From NCBI RefSeq assembly GCF_030269685.1, contig NZ_BSTT01000001.1:682001-746000 (forward strand): DNA of 64,000 nucleotides. Reading direction: 5' to 3'. Both the position numbers and the translations under genes were made by a program. Shown one piece after another: positions 1-8,260 of the stretch (its first letter is position 1; the number at the start of each line of letters is the position of its first letter). Below the pieces are notes generated by a model, which saw nothing but the letters and a program-made list of their open reading frames with translations, did no database searches and was not told the DNA's origin. The stretch is from Actinomycetospora sp. NBRC 106378. GTDB lineage: Bacteria; Actinomycetota; Actinomycetes; Mycobacteriales; Pseudonocardiaceae.

Positions 1-1319
1 ACCGCGTCGGTCCAGCGGCAGGCCTCGTGGCAGTAGGTGCGCCACTGACCGTCCACCTTGTCGACGACCATGTCCTCACGCACCAGGCAGGGGACCATGC
101 AGGTCCAGCAGCGGTGCGGGTACACGTAGTCGACGTCCTCGGCCACGATGGCGTGGTGGCCGTTCGGGCGCGAGAGCCGGTTGTAGTTCTCCCACCACTT
201 GCCGTAGCGGTCGTACCAGCCCGGGTACTTGTACTCGAACCACTCGAAGTCCTCGTCGGTCATGCCGTCGATCCGCCAGTAGTTGGCGACCCAACCGGTG
301 GCGAAGAACTGCGCGACCTCGTGGACGTAGCCCTTGTTCCAGATCTGGTTCCACGACTCCTCGATGAGGTCGTGGGGGATCACCAGGCCGTACTTCTCCA
401 GCGGCAGGAGGTAGGCACGGTAGTAGTCGTCGTAGATCCACCGACGCCACATCTCCGCGTAGGACTCGCGGTCCTTGCGGCGGTCCTTCGTGCCGTACTC
501 GATGAAGGTACCGATCGCGGCGTCCACGACGCGGTGGTTGTTCCACCACGCGTAGCGCAGGTCGCGCTCGAGGAGCTGGCGGTTGTCCTCGTCCGACAGC
601 GCCATGAGCAGCGTGGCGTAGCCGTTCGAGATGTGGCGCGACTCGTCGGACTGGACCGAGTGGAACACCGTCGGCAGCAGGTAGTCACCGTTGGCGGCCG
701 CCTCACCGGGCATGGCCACGAACAGGGTGTTCGTGAAGGCCGTCTCGGCGACGATCGTCAGGTAGATGCTGGCCGCGGTGATCGCGTCACCGGTGATGAA
801 GCCCTCGGCGAACTGGCGGCCGATGGTGCCGCAGTAGTCCGAGTGGAAGTTCCGGAGGGTGTTGTTGAAGCCCGCCGGGTCGATGTAGTTGTTCATGTAC
901 AGGCGCTTGAGGTTCTGCTGGATCGTCGAGTGCCTGACCTCGTCGATCATCTGGATCGCCTGGCCGTTGTGCAGCTCCGGGTTGGGAACCGCCTGGAACA
1001 GCATCGGCATCGAGCGCGCCGCCGAGATCTCCGGCAACGGGATGATCGACAGGAACAGCTTCTGCCACTCCAGCCAGCGCTCCTGCACCTGGCGGAACAT
1101 GTTGCCGCGGATCGCGCCGTCCGACGCGCCGTAGACGCGGCTGTCCTTCTCCTCCTCCATGGGGAAGTAGGAGCGGAGGACCTGCTTCAGCGGGTCCTTC
1201 TTGGCAGCCTTCTTGAAGGTGTAGTCCGTGCCGTATTTCATGTACGGCTCGTGGTACTGCGGCTCCCAGGAGAGTTCCTGGATTTTCTGGTGAGCCTTCG
1301 CCAAGCTCTGACGGCTCAT
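1..1319 (-). CDS. prmA: Soluble diiron monooxygenase hydroxylase alpha subunit (propane 2-monooxygenase/MimA type), 3' truncated
   Basis: Catalytic large subunit of a bacterial multicomponent monooxygenase that hydroxylates short alkanes or related substrates with O2; it works with a beta subunit, a coupling protein and a reductase expected beyond the left edge. 439 codons are visible and the C-terminus is missing (the family is usually about 540 aa). The diiron ligand pattern is complete: Glu97, E127-V-R-H130, Glu192 and E226-S-R-H229. Conserved stretches such as FPMEEEKD and SDESRHISNGY fit the PrmA/MimA group better than MmoX or toluene monooxygenases. The ATG start is preceded by a strong GAGGAGGAAAG. 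An IclR regulator lies directly upstream on the same strand. The substrate cannot be fixed from sequence: propane, methane, phenol or acetone-pathway roles are all known in this group. Confidence 0.92.
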   Translation of the reverse strand, partial: MSRQSLAKAHQKIQELSWEPQYHEPYMKYGTDYTFKKAAKKDPLKQVLRSYFPMEEEKDSRVYGASDGAIRGNMFRQVQERWLEWQKLFLSIIPLPEISAARSMPMLFQAVPNPELHNGQAIQMIDEVRHSTIQQNLKRLYMNNYIDPAGFNNTLRNFHSDYCGTIGRQFAEGFITGDAITAASIYLTIVAETAFTNTLFVAMPGEAAANGDYLLPTVFHSVQSDESRHISNGYATLLMALSDEDNRQLLERDLRYAWWNNHRVVDAAIGTFIEYGTKDRRKDRESYAEMWRRWIYDDYYRAYLLPLEKYGLVIPHDLIEESWNQIWNKGYVHEVAQFFATGWVANYWRIDGMTDEDFEWFEYKYPGWYDRYGKWWENYNRLSRPNGHHAIVAEDVDYVYPHRCWTCMVPCLVREDMVVDKVDGQWRTYCHEACRWTDA

Positions 1320-1379
1320 GCTTTCCTCCTCGGAAAGTGCCTGATGTGTGTGTCCGGCGGGTGCCGGGTCCTGCTCGTC

Positions 1380-1401
1380 GGGACCACCCGGTGGTGGTCC
1401 C
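1380..1401 (-). terminator. Hairpin terminator after the IclR gene
   Basis: GGGACCACC and GGTGGTCCC form a perfect 9-bp stem with a 4-nt loop, starting 6 nt after the IclR stop codon and before the monooxygenase start. It would separate the regulator transcript from the monooxygenase operon. There is no U-tract, as is usual in actinobacteria. Confidence 0.6.
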
Positions 1402-1406
1402 TGCCG

Positions 1407-2330
1407 CTACGCCGGCCTCACCTCCTCGTCGTCGGTCCGGGCGGCCGCGACCCGGGCCCGCCACTCGCGCATCGCGGTGGCGGCCACCTCCCGGACCGCG
1501 GTGGTCAGGGCTTCGCCGTCCTGGGCGAAGCGTCGGGCCGGGCTGGACACCGCGATGCTCGCGGCGACCCGCCCGTCGGGGGCGACGATCGGGGCGCCGA
1601 CGCAGCAGAAGCCCTCGGCGAACTCCTCGCGGTCGACGGCGACGCCGTCCCGGCGCACCCGGGCGAACTCGCGCTCGAGCCCGGGCGTCGTGGTGATGGT
1701 GGTGGCGGTGAACGCCGTGCGGTCGGGCTGCGCGAGCAGCAGCTCCTCGATCTCCGAGGAGGTCGCGACCAGCGCCTTCGTCACGGCCAGGGCGTGGGCC
1801 TGGGCGACCGGGATGCGCTCGCGCAGGTCCGGGATGCGGGCCAGGCCCTGGTGGCCGCGGGCGTCGACGATGACGGTGGCGTCGCCGTCCCACCGGGCGA
1901 GGTAGGACCGCTGCCGGGTGCGCCAGTAGAGCTCGGTGACCGCGTCGGCCAGGCTCTCGGGGAGTTCGTAGCGGCTGACGGGGTCGTCCTCCCGACGCAG
2001 CGGCCGGAGCTCGTCCTCCGGGGCGTCGACGACCTCGAGCTCACGGACGGCGTCCTCGTCCACCGGCTCGTCGTCCGCGGTGCCCCACGGGTCGCCCCAC
2101 GGCGGGACGTCGCTGAGGCGATAGACCCCGGTGTGACCGTCGCGGCGCGCGTAGCCCTCCTGGCACAGCGTGTTGAGCAGGTACCGCGCCGTGGCGGAGC
2201 TCTTGCCGATCTCGAGAGCCAGGCCGTCGGCGGTGACGCCGTCGTGGGCCGCGGCGAGGTAGCGCAGCGACGCGAGTGCCTCGGCGGCGGTCTTGAGGGA
2301 CCGCCCACTGCCGCGGGTCTGCTCCGCCAT
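1407..2330 (-). CDS. IclR-family transcriptional regulator
   Basis: Likely local regulator of the monooxygenase operon, which begins 87 bp downstream on the same strand. The N-terminal winged helix-turn-helix (about residues 10-75, with GLALEIGKSSATARYLL as the helix-turn-helix core) is followed by an effector-binding domain (about 135-300) that keeps the family pattern AEGFCCVGAPIVAPDGRVAASIAVS. Between them lies an unusually acidic, roughly 60-residue linker (about 75-135, rich in D/E/P); ordinary IclR proteins are about 250-270 aa, this one is 307. The role as a regulator of alkane oxidation is inferred from position; the ligand is unknown. Confidence 0.85.
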   Translation of the reverse strand: MAEQTRGSGRSLKTAAEALASLRYLAAAHDGVTADGLALEIGKSSATARYLLNTLCQEGYARRDGHTGVYRLSDVPPWGDPWGTADDEPVDEDAVRELEVVDAPEDELRPLRREDDPVSRYELPESLADAVTELYWRTRQRSYLARWDGDATVIVDARGHQGLARIPDLRERIPVAQAHALAVTKALVATSSEIEELLLAQPDRTAFTATTITTTPGLEREFARVRRDGVAVDREEFAEGFCCVGAPIVAPDGRVAASIAVSSPARRFAQDGEALTTAVREVAATAMREWRARVAAARTDDEEVRPA

Positions 2331-2453
2331 GCGTGCCTCCTCCCGCCGATCGGTGCGGACGATGCGCCACGGAACGGGCCGTGGCGGAGGGCCCGTGGTG
2401 GTGGACCCGGTGGTGTCTGCGCCGGAGCGGTGCTCCTCGGTGAGACGTGAGCC

Positions 2454-2514
2454 ACTGAACGCGCCGATCCCCCTGTGGTCAACATCACCGTTTGGATGTG
2501 CAGATGCTGCACAT
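2454..2514 (-). promoter_or_regulatory. Candidate promoter and operator of the IclR gene
   Basis: On the minus strand TTGACC (2482-2477) and TTCAGT (2459-2454) are separated by exactly 17 bp, a plausible sigma70-type promoter. Fourteen bp upstream of the -35 box lies a perfect 8-bp inverted repeat with a 3-nt spacer (ATGTGCAG-ATG-CTGCACAT, 2496-2514), the size and symmetry expected of an IclR-type operator. Autoregulation is inferred. The rest of the 630-bp gap up to 2960 holds three family A repeats and no convincing gene. Confidence 0.5.
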
Positions 2515-2651
2515 TGCCACCGAACCCGTGCAGGCGACCGTTAGCCGCAGGTCAGAGACGTGTGACGCGCCGCCGGGCGGGTATTCGGTCAGGTTCGTGT
2601 CTCAGAGGGAGACACAGGAGGACCGAGATCCCCCCGGTTTCGACGCCCCGC

Positions 2652-2711
2652 CACGAGGAGTACAGGAGACACGTTTCGCGGGCTCGGGACCTGCCCCACG
2701 TCACCCTCGCG
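2652..2711. repeat. Family A 60-bp palindromic repeat, copy A1 (degenerate left half)
   Basis: The right half GGGACCTGCCCCACGTCACC followed by CTCGCG matches copies A2-A7; the left half is diverged. It is the first of three copies in the 630-bp gap between the IclR gene and dinB. Confidence 0.6.
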
Positions 2712-2734
2712 CCGCAGCCGGGGCCGCCGTCTCT

Positions 2735-2794
2735 CGCGAGACGCACACCAGGCATGTTCCGGGCCTCCGGGACCTGCGCCACGTGACCCTCGCG
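2735..2794. repeat. Family A 60-bp palindromic repeat, copy A2
   Basis: Runs from CGCGAG to CTCGCG and reads as an imperfect palindrome whose arms carry CACGTG-like and GCAGGTC/GACCTGC blocks. Its left arm (GACGCACACCAGGCA) is nearly the same as the copies found inside the LCP gene near 46.1 kb. Confidence 0.8.
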
Positions 2795-2840
2795 GACGAG
2801 GGAGGCGGGACCGAGTGGGCCGACGCGCGGCCGCCCTCCC

Positions 2841-2900
2841 TCGAGGGTCACGTCAGGCAGCTTCAGCGGCCCGCGAACCTGCCCTACGTGACCCTCGCGG
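2841..2900. repeat. Family A 60-bp palindromic repeat, copy A3
   Basis: Begins TCGAGGGTCACGTCAGGCAG and ends with GACCCTCGCG; both arms match the family. It lies 61 bp after the stop of dinB (read on the minus strand), where it could act as a 3' hairpin. Confidence 0.75.
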
Positions 2901-2960
2901 CGGGCCGGCGAGCCGGCGGGCCGCCGGGCCCGAGATGGCCCGACCCGTCGTCGGGAAGGG

Positions 2961-4232
2961 CTACTCGTGCTCGGGCAGGACCGGGACCGAGATGCCCGGG
3001 TCGCGGCCGAGCTGGGTCGCGCGCCCGACGGCGGCGGAGCCGAACCGGGCGCGGACGGCGTCGAGGGCGGAGTCGAGGGCGGCCGGGTCGCGCTCGGGCC
3101 CGCCGCCGGCGAGGGCGGTGTGCGGCTCGTCGCGCTCGTCGAGGGGCAGTTCGAGCTGCTCGCGGCCGTCGCGGTCGAGGTTGGCCAGCGACAGGCCGAT
3201 GAGCGTGATGCCGCGCTGCAGGATCATCGACATCGACTCCTGCAGCAGCTCGCGGGCGGCGGCGTCGAGCGGGGCGGTGCGGTCGGTCGCGGTGCGCAGG
3301 GTGTGCGAGCGGGTGGCGCGCGTGAAGTCCCCGAACCGGAGCCGGAGCACGACCGTCCGGCACGTACGTCCGCCGTCGCGCAGCCGTCGGCCGAGCCGGT
3401 CGACGATGCCGGCGAGGATCGTGTCCAGCTCCTCCGGGCTGCGCCGACGGTTCCCGAGCGCGCGCTGCGAGCCGATCGAGCGGCGGGACACCCCCGGGGT
3501 CACGCGGCGCGGGTCGGAGAAGGTGGCGAGGGCGTGCAGGTGGTGTCCCGCGGCCGGGCCGAGCAGGGAGACCAGCGCCGCCTCCCCGAGGTCGGCCACG
3601 TCGGCGACCGTGTGGATCCCCAGCCCGTGCAGCTTCGCGGCCGTCACCTTCCCCACGCCCCAGAGCCGCTCGACCCGCAGCGGGTGCAGGAACTCGCGCT
3701 CGGCGTCGGGCTCCACCACGAGGAGCCCGTCGGGTTTGGCGACGCCGCTGGCCACCTTCGCGAGGAACTTCGTCCGCGCGACCCCGACCGTGATCGGCAG
3801 CCCCACCTCGGCCAGCACCCGGCCCCGGAGCCGCGCCGCGATGTCGCGCGGGCTCCCGACCAGCTTCGCGAGGCCCCCGACCTCCAGGAACGCCTCGTCG
3901 ACCGACAGGCCCTCCACCAGCGGCGTGGTGTCCTTGAAGATCGCGAAGACGTCCTTCGACGCCGCGGAGTAGGCCTCCATCCGCGGAGGGACCACGATCG
4001 CCTCCGGGCACAGGGCCCGCGCCTGCCGCCCGTTCATCGCAGTGCGCACGCCCGCCCGCTTGGCCTCGTAGCTGCAGGCCAGCACCACCCCGCCGCCGAC
4101 GAGGACGGGACGTCCCCGCAGGTCGGGGTCGTCGCGCTGCTCCACCGAGGCGTAGAAGGCGTCGAGGTCGGCGTGCAGGATCGTCGCCGTCGACGCGGAG
4201 GACCCCCGGCTCCCGACGCGCGCCTCCGACAC
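2961..4232 (-). CDS. dinB: DNA polymerase IV (Y-family translesion polymerase)
   Basis: Error-prone polymerase for lesion bypass. The catalytic blocks are intact: HADLDAFYASVEQ at the N-terminus (first metal-binding Asp) and GLSVDEAFLEV (the Asp-Glu pair), followed by helix-hairpin-helix (LWGVGKVTAAKLHGLGI) and the little-finger domain (RRSIGSQRALG onwards). The frame stays open upstream to 4574, but the GTG at 4232 was chosen because it starts about 15 residues before the first motif and avoids overlapping the divergent gene that begins at 4271. Length (423 aa) is normal for actinobacterial DinB. No beta-clamp motif can be pointed to with certainty, so Pol IV type 1 versus type 2 is left open. 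Confidence 0.93.
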   Translation of the reverse strand: MSEARVGSRGSSASTATILHADLDAFYASVEQRDDPDLRGRPVLVGGGVVLACSYEAKRAGVRTAMNGRQARALCPEAIVVPPRMEAYSAASKDVFAIFKDTTPLVEGLSVDEAFLEVGGLAKLVGSPRDIAARLRGRVLAEVGLPITVGVARTKFLAKVASGVAKPDGLLVVEPDAEREFLHPLRVERLWGVGKVTAAKLHGLGIHTVADVADLGEAALVSLLGPAAGHHLHALATFSDPRRVTPGVSRRSIGSQRALGNRRRSPEELDTILAGIVDRLGRRLRDGGRTCRTVVLRLRFGDFTRATRSHTLRTATDRTAPLDAAARELLQESMSMILQRGITLIGLSLANLDRDGREQLELPLDERDEPHTALAGGGPERDPAALDSALDAVRARFGSAAVGRATQLGRDPGISVPVLPEHE

Positions 4233-4270
4233 GAGGTCCAGTGTGCCCCGGCCGGGCACAATGTCCTGAT

Positions 4271-4777
4271 GTGACGACCCGTCTCCAGGCCGGCCGGGAG
4301 TACCCCCACCCCGTCGCCGCCTTCGCCCGGGCACTCGCCGACCCGGACTTCCACCGGGCCCGGCTCGACGCGGGTGGCGGCGGCGAGGTGGAGCGCCACG
4401 AGATGCACGGCTCGCGGCTGGAGGTGGTGGTGCGCCAACCGGTGCCCACCGGGCAGGTGCCGCCCGCGATCGGACGGCTGCTGACCGGCGGGCTGGTGCT
4501 GCGGCGCACGGAGCGGTGGCGGTTGTCCGACGACCGGTGCGAGGGCACGGTCGAGGTGAGCGTGCCCCGGGCACCGGTCCGGGCGGAGGGGACGATGTCG
4601 GTGGACGGCGTGGGCGGCGACGGCACGGCCTGCGTGCTCGACGTGGACGTGGCGATCACGGTGACGATCCCGTTCGCCGGCGCACTGGTCGAGGGTGCCG
4701 TGGCGGACGGGGTGCGGCAGCTGACGAGCGTCGAGCACGACAACATCACCCGCTGGCTCGACGGACGGGACTCCTGA
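4271..4777 (+). CDS. DUF2505 domain protein
   Basis: Conserved actinobacterial protein of unknown function. The whole 168-residue chain matches the DUF2505 pattern: an opening with YPHPVAAFARALADPDF, a middle RWR/G-x-V strand pattern and a closing VPFAGALVE-like helix, which together suggest an SRPBCC-like (START/Bet v1) lipid or ligand cavity. That fold is inferred. It starts with GTG 38 bp from the divergent dinB start and ends in an ATGA overlap with the next gene, so it heads a four-gene operon (to 8118). Confidence 0.8.
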   Translation: MTTRLQAGREYPHPVAAFARALADPDFHRARLDAGGGGEVERHEMHGSRLEVVVRQPVPTGQVPPAIGRLLTGGLVLRRTERWRLSDDRCEGTVEVSVPRAPVRAEGTMSVDGVGGDGTACVLDVDVAITVTIPFAGALVEGAVADGVRQLTSVEHDNITRWLDGRDS

Positions 4778-5889
4778 TGCCGGCGCGCCGCAACCGCCTC
4801 GGCCGGGGCGACAAGGTCGTGGTGATCTCCCCCTACGGCAGCCGCCTGGGCGACTACGACCTGGAGACCGGCGAGGTCAGCGACGTCCCGCCCGCCTTCC
4901 GGACGACGTTCGTCGCCGAGCTCGACGAGTGGCTGGCCGCGCACGGCCTCGACCCGTTCCCCGGCTTCGGCGAGGACGGCGCACCGCGCAGGGCCCCGTC
5001 CCGACGGCAGCGCGTCCGCGACACGCTGAGCTTCCCGCGGCCCCGGGGCGCCGCGACGCGGGAGGCACCGGCGGCGCGCGACGCCGAGCCGACCCGTCGT
5101 CCGGAACGGACCGCGTTGGAGGCGGGCGTGCCGACGCCCGCCGGCGGCTGGTCGGCCGACTCCGCCGACGGCTTCCGCTTCGACTCCTTCGACGACGGCG
5201 GGCCCCGGGCGGCCGGGCACGAGCGGACCGGGCAGCGCCCGGCCCGCGACTGGGTGGACCTCGCCCGGTACACCCCCGACCACGGGCTCGCCCGGCGCGC
5301 CGCGCTCGCCCGCCGGGAGGGACGGCGGGAGGAGGACGTCGCCCTGCGGCGGCAGGCCGACGCGCGCCTCGAGGTGGCGCAGTCGCTCAGCCGGGAACTC
5401 GCCGCGCCGGTGTCGACCCGCCTCGGACGTGCCGCGCGCTGGCGCATGCTGCACGGGATCGACCTCGTGGTCGGCCACGAGACCGTGGTCCTCGACCACC
5501 TGGTCATCTGCCCGGGCGGCGTGTTCGTGCTGGAGGACCGCCCGCAACCCGGCAGCAAGGTGCACGCCTCCAGCGACGGGCTCGAGGTGGACGGGCAGCA
5601 CGTCGACCTCGCCCGCATCCGGACGCTGGCCGAGGAGGTCGCCGACCGGCTCGCCGAGGGGATCGCGCTCGCCGCGGGCTTCGAGGAGGTGCTCAACCCG
5701 CCGCCGGTCACGCCCGTCGTCGTGGTGGTGGGGGCGACGATCGTCAACCACAGCCGTCCGCGCGGGGTCATCGTCACGCGCGCCGGGGACCTGGGCCGGT
5801 CGCTGCGCAGCCGTGGCGACCGGCTGACGGCCGCGGCGATCGAGGAGACGTACGCGGTGGCGCGCCGGTCGGACACGTGGACGTCGTAG
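4777..5889 (+). CDS. NERD-domain (nuclease-related domain) protein
   Basis: 370 aa. A low-complexity, Pro/Arg/Asp-rich N-terminal half (to about residue 185) leads into a C-terminal NERD-type region: VSTRLGRAARWRMLHGIDLVVGH, then VVLDHLVICPGGVFVLEDR, where the catalytic-like D/E positions of the restriction-endonuclease fold would sit. NERD proteins are thought to process DNA but most have no assigned role. ATG start overlaps the preceding stop (ATGA); the 3' end overlaps the next gene by 13 bp, so translation is probably coupled. Confidence 0.75.
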   Translation: MPARRNRLGRGDKVVVISPYGSRLGDYDLETGEVSDVPPAFRTTFVAELDEWLAAHGLDPFPGFGEDGAPRRAPSRRQRVRDTLSFPRPRGAATREAPAARDAEPTRRPERTALEAGVPTPAGGWSADSADGFRFDSFDDGGPRAAGHERTGQRPARDWVDLARYTPDHGLARRAALARREGRREEDVALRRQADARLEVAQSLSRELAAPVSTRLGRAARWRMLHGIDLVVGHETVVLDHLVICPGGVFVLEDRPQPGSKVHASSDGLEVDGQHVDLARIRTLAEEVADRLAEGIALAAGFEEVLNPPPVTPVVVVVGATIVNHSRPRGVIVTRAGDLGRSLRSRGDRLTAAAIEETYAVARRSDTWTS

Positions 5890-6962
5890 GCCCCGGCGAC
5901 CTGGCCCGCGACCTCCTCGACGTCCGCACCGTCTGGGCCGAGCCCGCAGCGCTGTGCTCGATGCGCGGCCAGGAGGTGCTGGGGCGCTTCCCCGACGCCG
6001 AGGTCCGCGAGGTCGACTCGCACTGGGCGATCCCCGAGCTGCACGGCAACGCGGGGAACGTGTCGCGCTGGGTGCGGGTGAAGGCCGAGAACCTCGTGCT
6101 CGGGGAGAAGAAGTCGCTGACGGTGCGACCCAACGGGCGCTCCGCCGACTTCATCGCCCCGTCGTCGGCGAACGGCTGCGCCATGGCGTGCGCCTACTGC
6201 TACGTCCCGCGCCGCAAGGGCTACGCCAACCCGATCACGGTGTTCACCAACGTCGACGCGATCCTGCGGGCGGTCACGCGGCACCTGGGGCGGACCGGGC
6301 GCAAAGCGGAGCCGAACCAGTGCGACCCGGTCGACTGGGTCTACGACCTCGGGGAGAACTCCGACTGCTCGGTCGACGCGCTCGTCAGCGACGCGGTGGC
6401 CGACGCGGTCGCGCACTTCCGCGGGCTCGCCGGAGCGAAGGCCTCCTTCGCCACCAAGTTCGTCAACCGCGGCCTGCTCGACCTCGACCCGCAGGGCTCG
6501 ACGCGTGTCCGCTTCTCGCTCATGCCGCCGGAGGACGCCCGGCTGCTCGACCTGCGGACCTCCTCGATCGACGACCGCATCGGGGCCATCGACGACTTCC
6601 TGACGGCGGGCTACGAGGTCCACCTGAACTTCTCCCCCGTCGTGCTGCGCGAGGGCTGGCAGCGGCGGTGGGCGACGCTGCTCGACGAGCTCTCCGACCG
6701 GCTCTCCCCCGCGGCCCGCGCACAGGCGGCGTGCGAGGTCATCCTGCTGACGCACAACGCGGGCCTGCACGAGGTGAACCTGGGCTGGCACCCCCGGGCC
6801 GAGGACGTGCTGTGGCGCCCCGAGGCGCAGGAGGCGAAGACGTCGCAGAACGGACAGGACAACGTGCGCTACCGGGTCGACGTCAAGCGCCGGGCCGTCG
6901 CCCGGATGCGGGAGCTGATCGACGTGCACGCGCCGTGGCTCACGGTCCGGTATGCCTTCTGA
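5877..6962 (+). CDS. Spore photoproduct lyase-like radical SAM protein
   Basis: 361 aa. Carries the CxxxCxxC [4Fe-4S]/SAM motif as CAMACAYC, followed by YVPRRKGYANPITVF, which is typical of the SPL (spore photoproduct lyase) branch of radical SAM enzymes rather than of generic ones. SPL repairs the thymine dimer of UV-irradiated spores; the many actinobacterial homologues have no proven substrate. The start is GTG inside the end of the NERD gene. Placement next to DNA polymerase IV and a NERD protein is compatible with a DNA-repair role, but this is inference. Confidence 0.82.
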   Translation: MDVVGPGDLARDLLDVRTVWAEPAALCSMRGQEVLGRFPDAEVREVDSHWAIPELHGNAGNVSRWVRVKAENLVLGEKKSLTVRPNGRSADFIAPSSANGCAMACAYCYVPRRKGYANPITVFTNVDAILRAVTRHLGRTGRKAEPNQCDPVDWVYDLGENSDCSVDALVSDAVADAVAHFRGLAGAKASFATKFVNRGLLDLDPQGSTRVRFSLMPPEDARLLDLRTSSIDDRIGAIDDFLTAGYEVHLNFSPVVLREGWQRRWATLLDELSDRLSPAARAQAACEVILLTHNAGLHEVNLGWHPRAEDVLWRPEAQEAKTSQNGQDNVRYRVDVKRRAVARMRELIDVHAPWLTVRYAF

Positions 6963-8118
6963 CGTGCTCGTCGACCGCCGCGCCCGCGGGGCGGTCATGG
7001 CGCTCTTCGCGGTCAACGGCGCCACGTACAACTCGCTGGTCCCGCGCTTCCCCGCGCTGCGCGACGGCCTCGGGCTCTCCAACGCCGAGCTCGGCACCGC
7101 CATCGCCGCGTTCCCGGCGGCGGCGCTGGTGTTCGGGGTGCTCGCCGGGCCGCTGATCGCGCGGTTCGGCAGCGGACGGGTCGCTGCCGCGGTCTCGCTG
7201 CTCGGCGCGGTCCTGCTGCCGCTGGTGGCGCTCGCGCCGGGCTGGTGGGCGCTCGCGGCGGCCCTGTTCGTCCTCGGCCTCACCGACGCCTGGACCGACG
7301 CGGGGATGAACGCGCAGGGCCTTGTCGTCCAGGACCGCTACGGCCGCTCGATCATCAACGGGTTGCACGCGACGTGGAGTGTGGCGGCGGTCGGCGCGGG
7401 CCTGCTCGGGGCGGGCGCCGCGGGGCTGGGGGTGCCGATCGGGTGGCACCTCGGCGCGGTGGCGGTGGTCCTCGTCGTGACCTCCGCGGTGGCGTGGGTG
7501 TTCACGGTGCCGGACTCGGCCGGGCACGTCGACGCGGCCGCCGGTGTCGGGATGCGGTCCGTGCTGCGGTCCCGCCCGGCGGTGCTCGGGCTGCTCGCGA
7601 TCGCCGGGCTCATGGTGTGCTCGGGCGCGGTCGAGGACTCCTCGGCCTCGTGGGGCGCGGTCTACCTGCGCGACGACCTCGGCGCCGGGGCGTTCGTCGC
7701 CGGCCTGCCCTTCGTCGCCTTCCAGGTCTTCATGACGGCGGGTCGGCTCGGCGGGGACCGGGTGGTCGACCGCTTCGGCGCGGTCCGGATCGCGCGGTTC
7801 GGAGCCCTCGTGGCGGCCGTGGCCCTGGCGGTCGCGCTGCTCGTGGCCCACCCGGTCGCGGCGGTCGCGGGCTGGGCCGTCGCGGGGCTCGGCGTCGCGA
7901 CCCTCTTCCCGCTCGCCTTCGCGGCCGCCGGGACCGTGCCGGGGGTGCGACCGGGGGACGGCATCGCGGTGGTCGGGTTCCTCGCCCGGCTCGGGTTCCT
8001 CGTGACGCCGCCCGTGATCGGCGCGATCGCGGACGTCTCCTCGGTGGGCACGGGTCTGCTGCTCGTGCCCGTGGCAGCGCTGGGGGCGGCCGTGCTGGCC
8101 CGGTCGTTGCGGGCCTGA
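6952..8118 (+). CDS. MFS transporter
   Basis: 388 aa with about twelve hydrophobic segments and the two-half MFS layout. The N-terminal region NGATYNSLVPRFPALRDGLGLSNAELGTA and the following GxLxxPL segment resemble the FucP/YbjJ-type efflux or sugar group. ATG lies within the last codons of the radical SAM gene (11-bp overlap), so it is the last member of the operon. Substrate unknown. The family C repeat begins 17 nt after its stop. Confidence 0.85.
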   Translation: MPSDVLVDRRARGAVMALFAVNGATYNSLVPRFPALRDGLGLSNAELGTAIAAFPAAALVFGVLAGPLIARFGSGRVAAAVSLLGAVLLPLVALAPGWWALAAALFVLGLTDAWTDAGMNAQGLVVQDRYGRSIINGLHATWSVAAVGAGLLGAGAAGLGVPIGWHLGAVAVVLVVTSAVAWVFTVPDSAGHVDAAAGVGMRSVLRSRPAVLGLLAIAGLMVCSGAVEDSSASWGAVYLRDDLGAGAFVAGLPFVAFQVFMTAGRLGGDRVVDRFGAVRIARFGALVAAVALAVALLVAHPVAAVAGWAVAGLGVATLFPLAFAAAGTVPGVRPGDGIAVVGFLARLGFLVTPPVIGAIADVSSVGTGLLLVPVAALGAAVLARSLRA

Positions 8119-8135
8119 CCTCTCGTGGTCCTCCC

Positions 8136-8236
8136 CCGTGACAGGAAAGCGTCGTTGCTGTCAACCAGTGGCAGGTTCGCCGCATCCTCCCGCTGCCCCA
8201 CTGCGTCACTGCTGGCACTCGGTCGCAGCAGAGCCA
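8136..8236 (+). repeat. Family C repeat, copy C1
   Basis: About 100 bp that reappears inverted at 8893-8801 with very few differences in the first 50 bp (core GTCGTTGCTGTCA, then CCAGTGGCAGGTTCGCCGC). It starts just after the MFS stop and fills the gap up to the next start. An upstream ATG inside it opens a spurious 41-codon extension of the next gene. Confidence 0.8.
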
Positions 8237-8260
8237 CACCGTCGCGGCAGACTCGCCGTC

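Noticed and set aside
27-2450. Long plus-strand open frame (807 codons) opposite the monooxygenase and IclR genes
   Set aside because: High-GC antisense shadow: its translation is rich in V/R/H/D without any domain, while the minus strand gives full family motifs.
2652-2900. CRISPR array
   Set aside because: Three unequal, diverged palindromic copies without regular spacers and without cas genes.
8138-8260. Longer start for the GIY-YIG-like gene
   Set aside because: Lies entirely in family C repeat copy C1.
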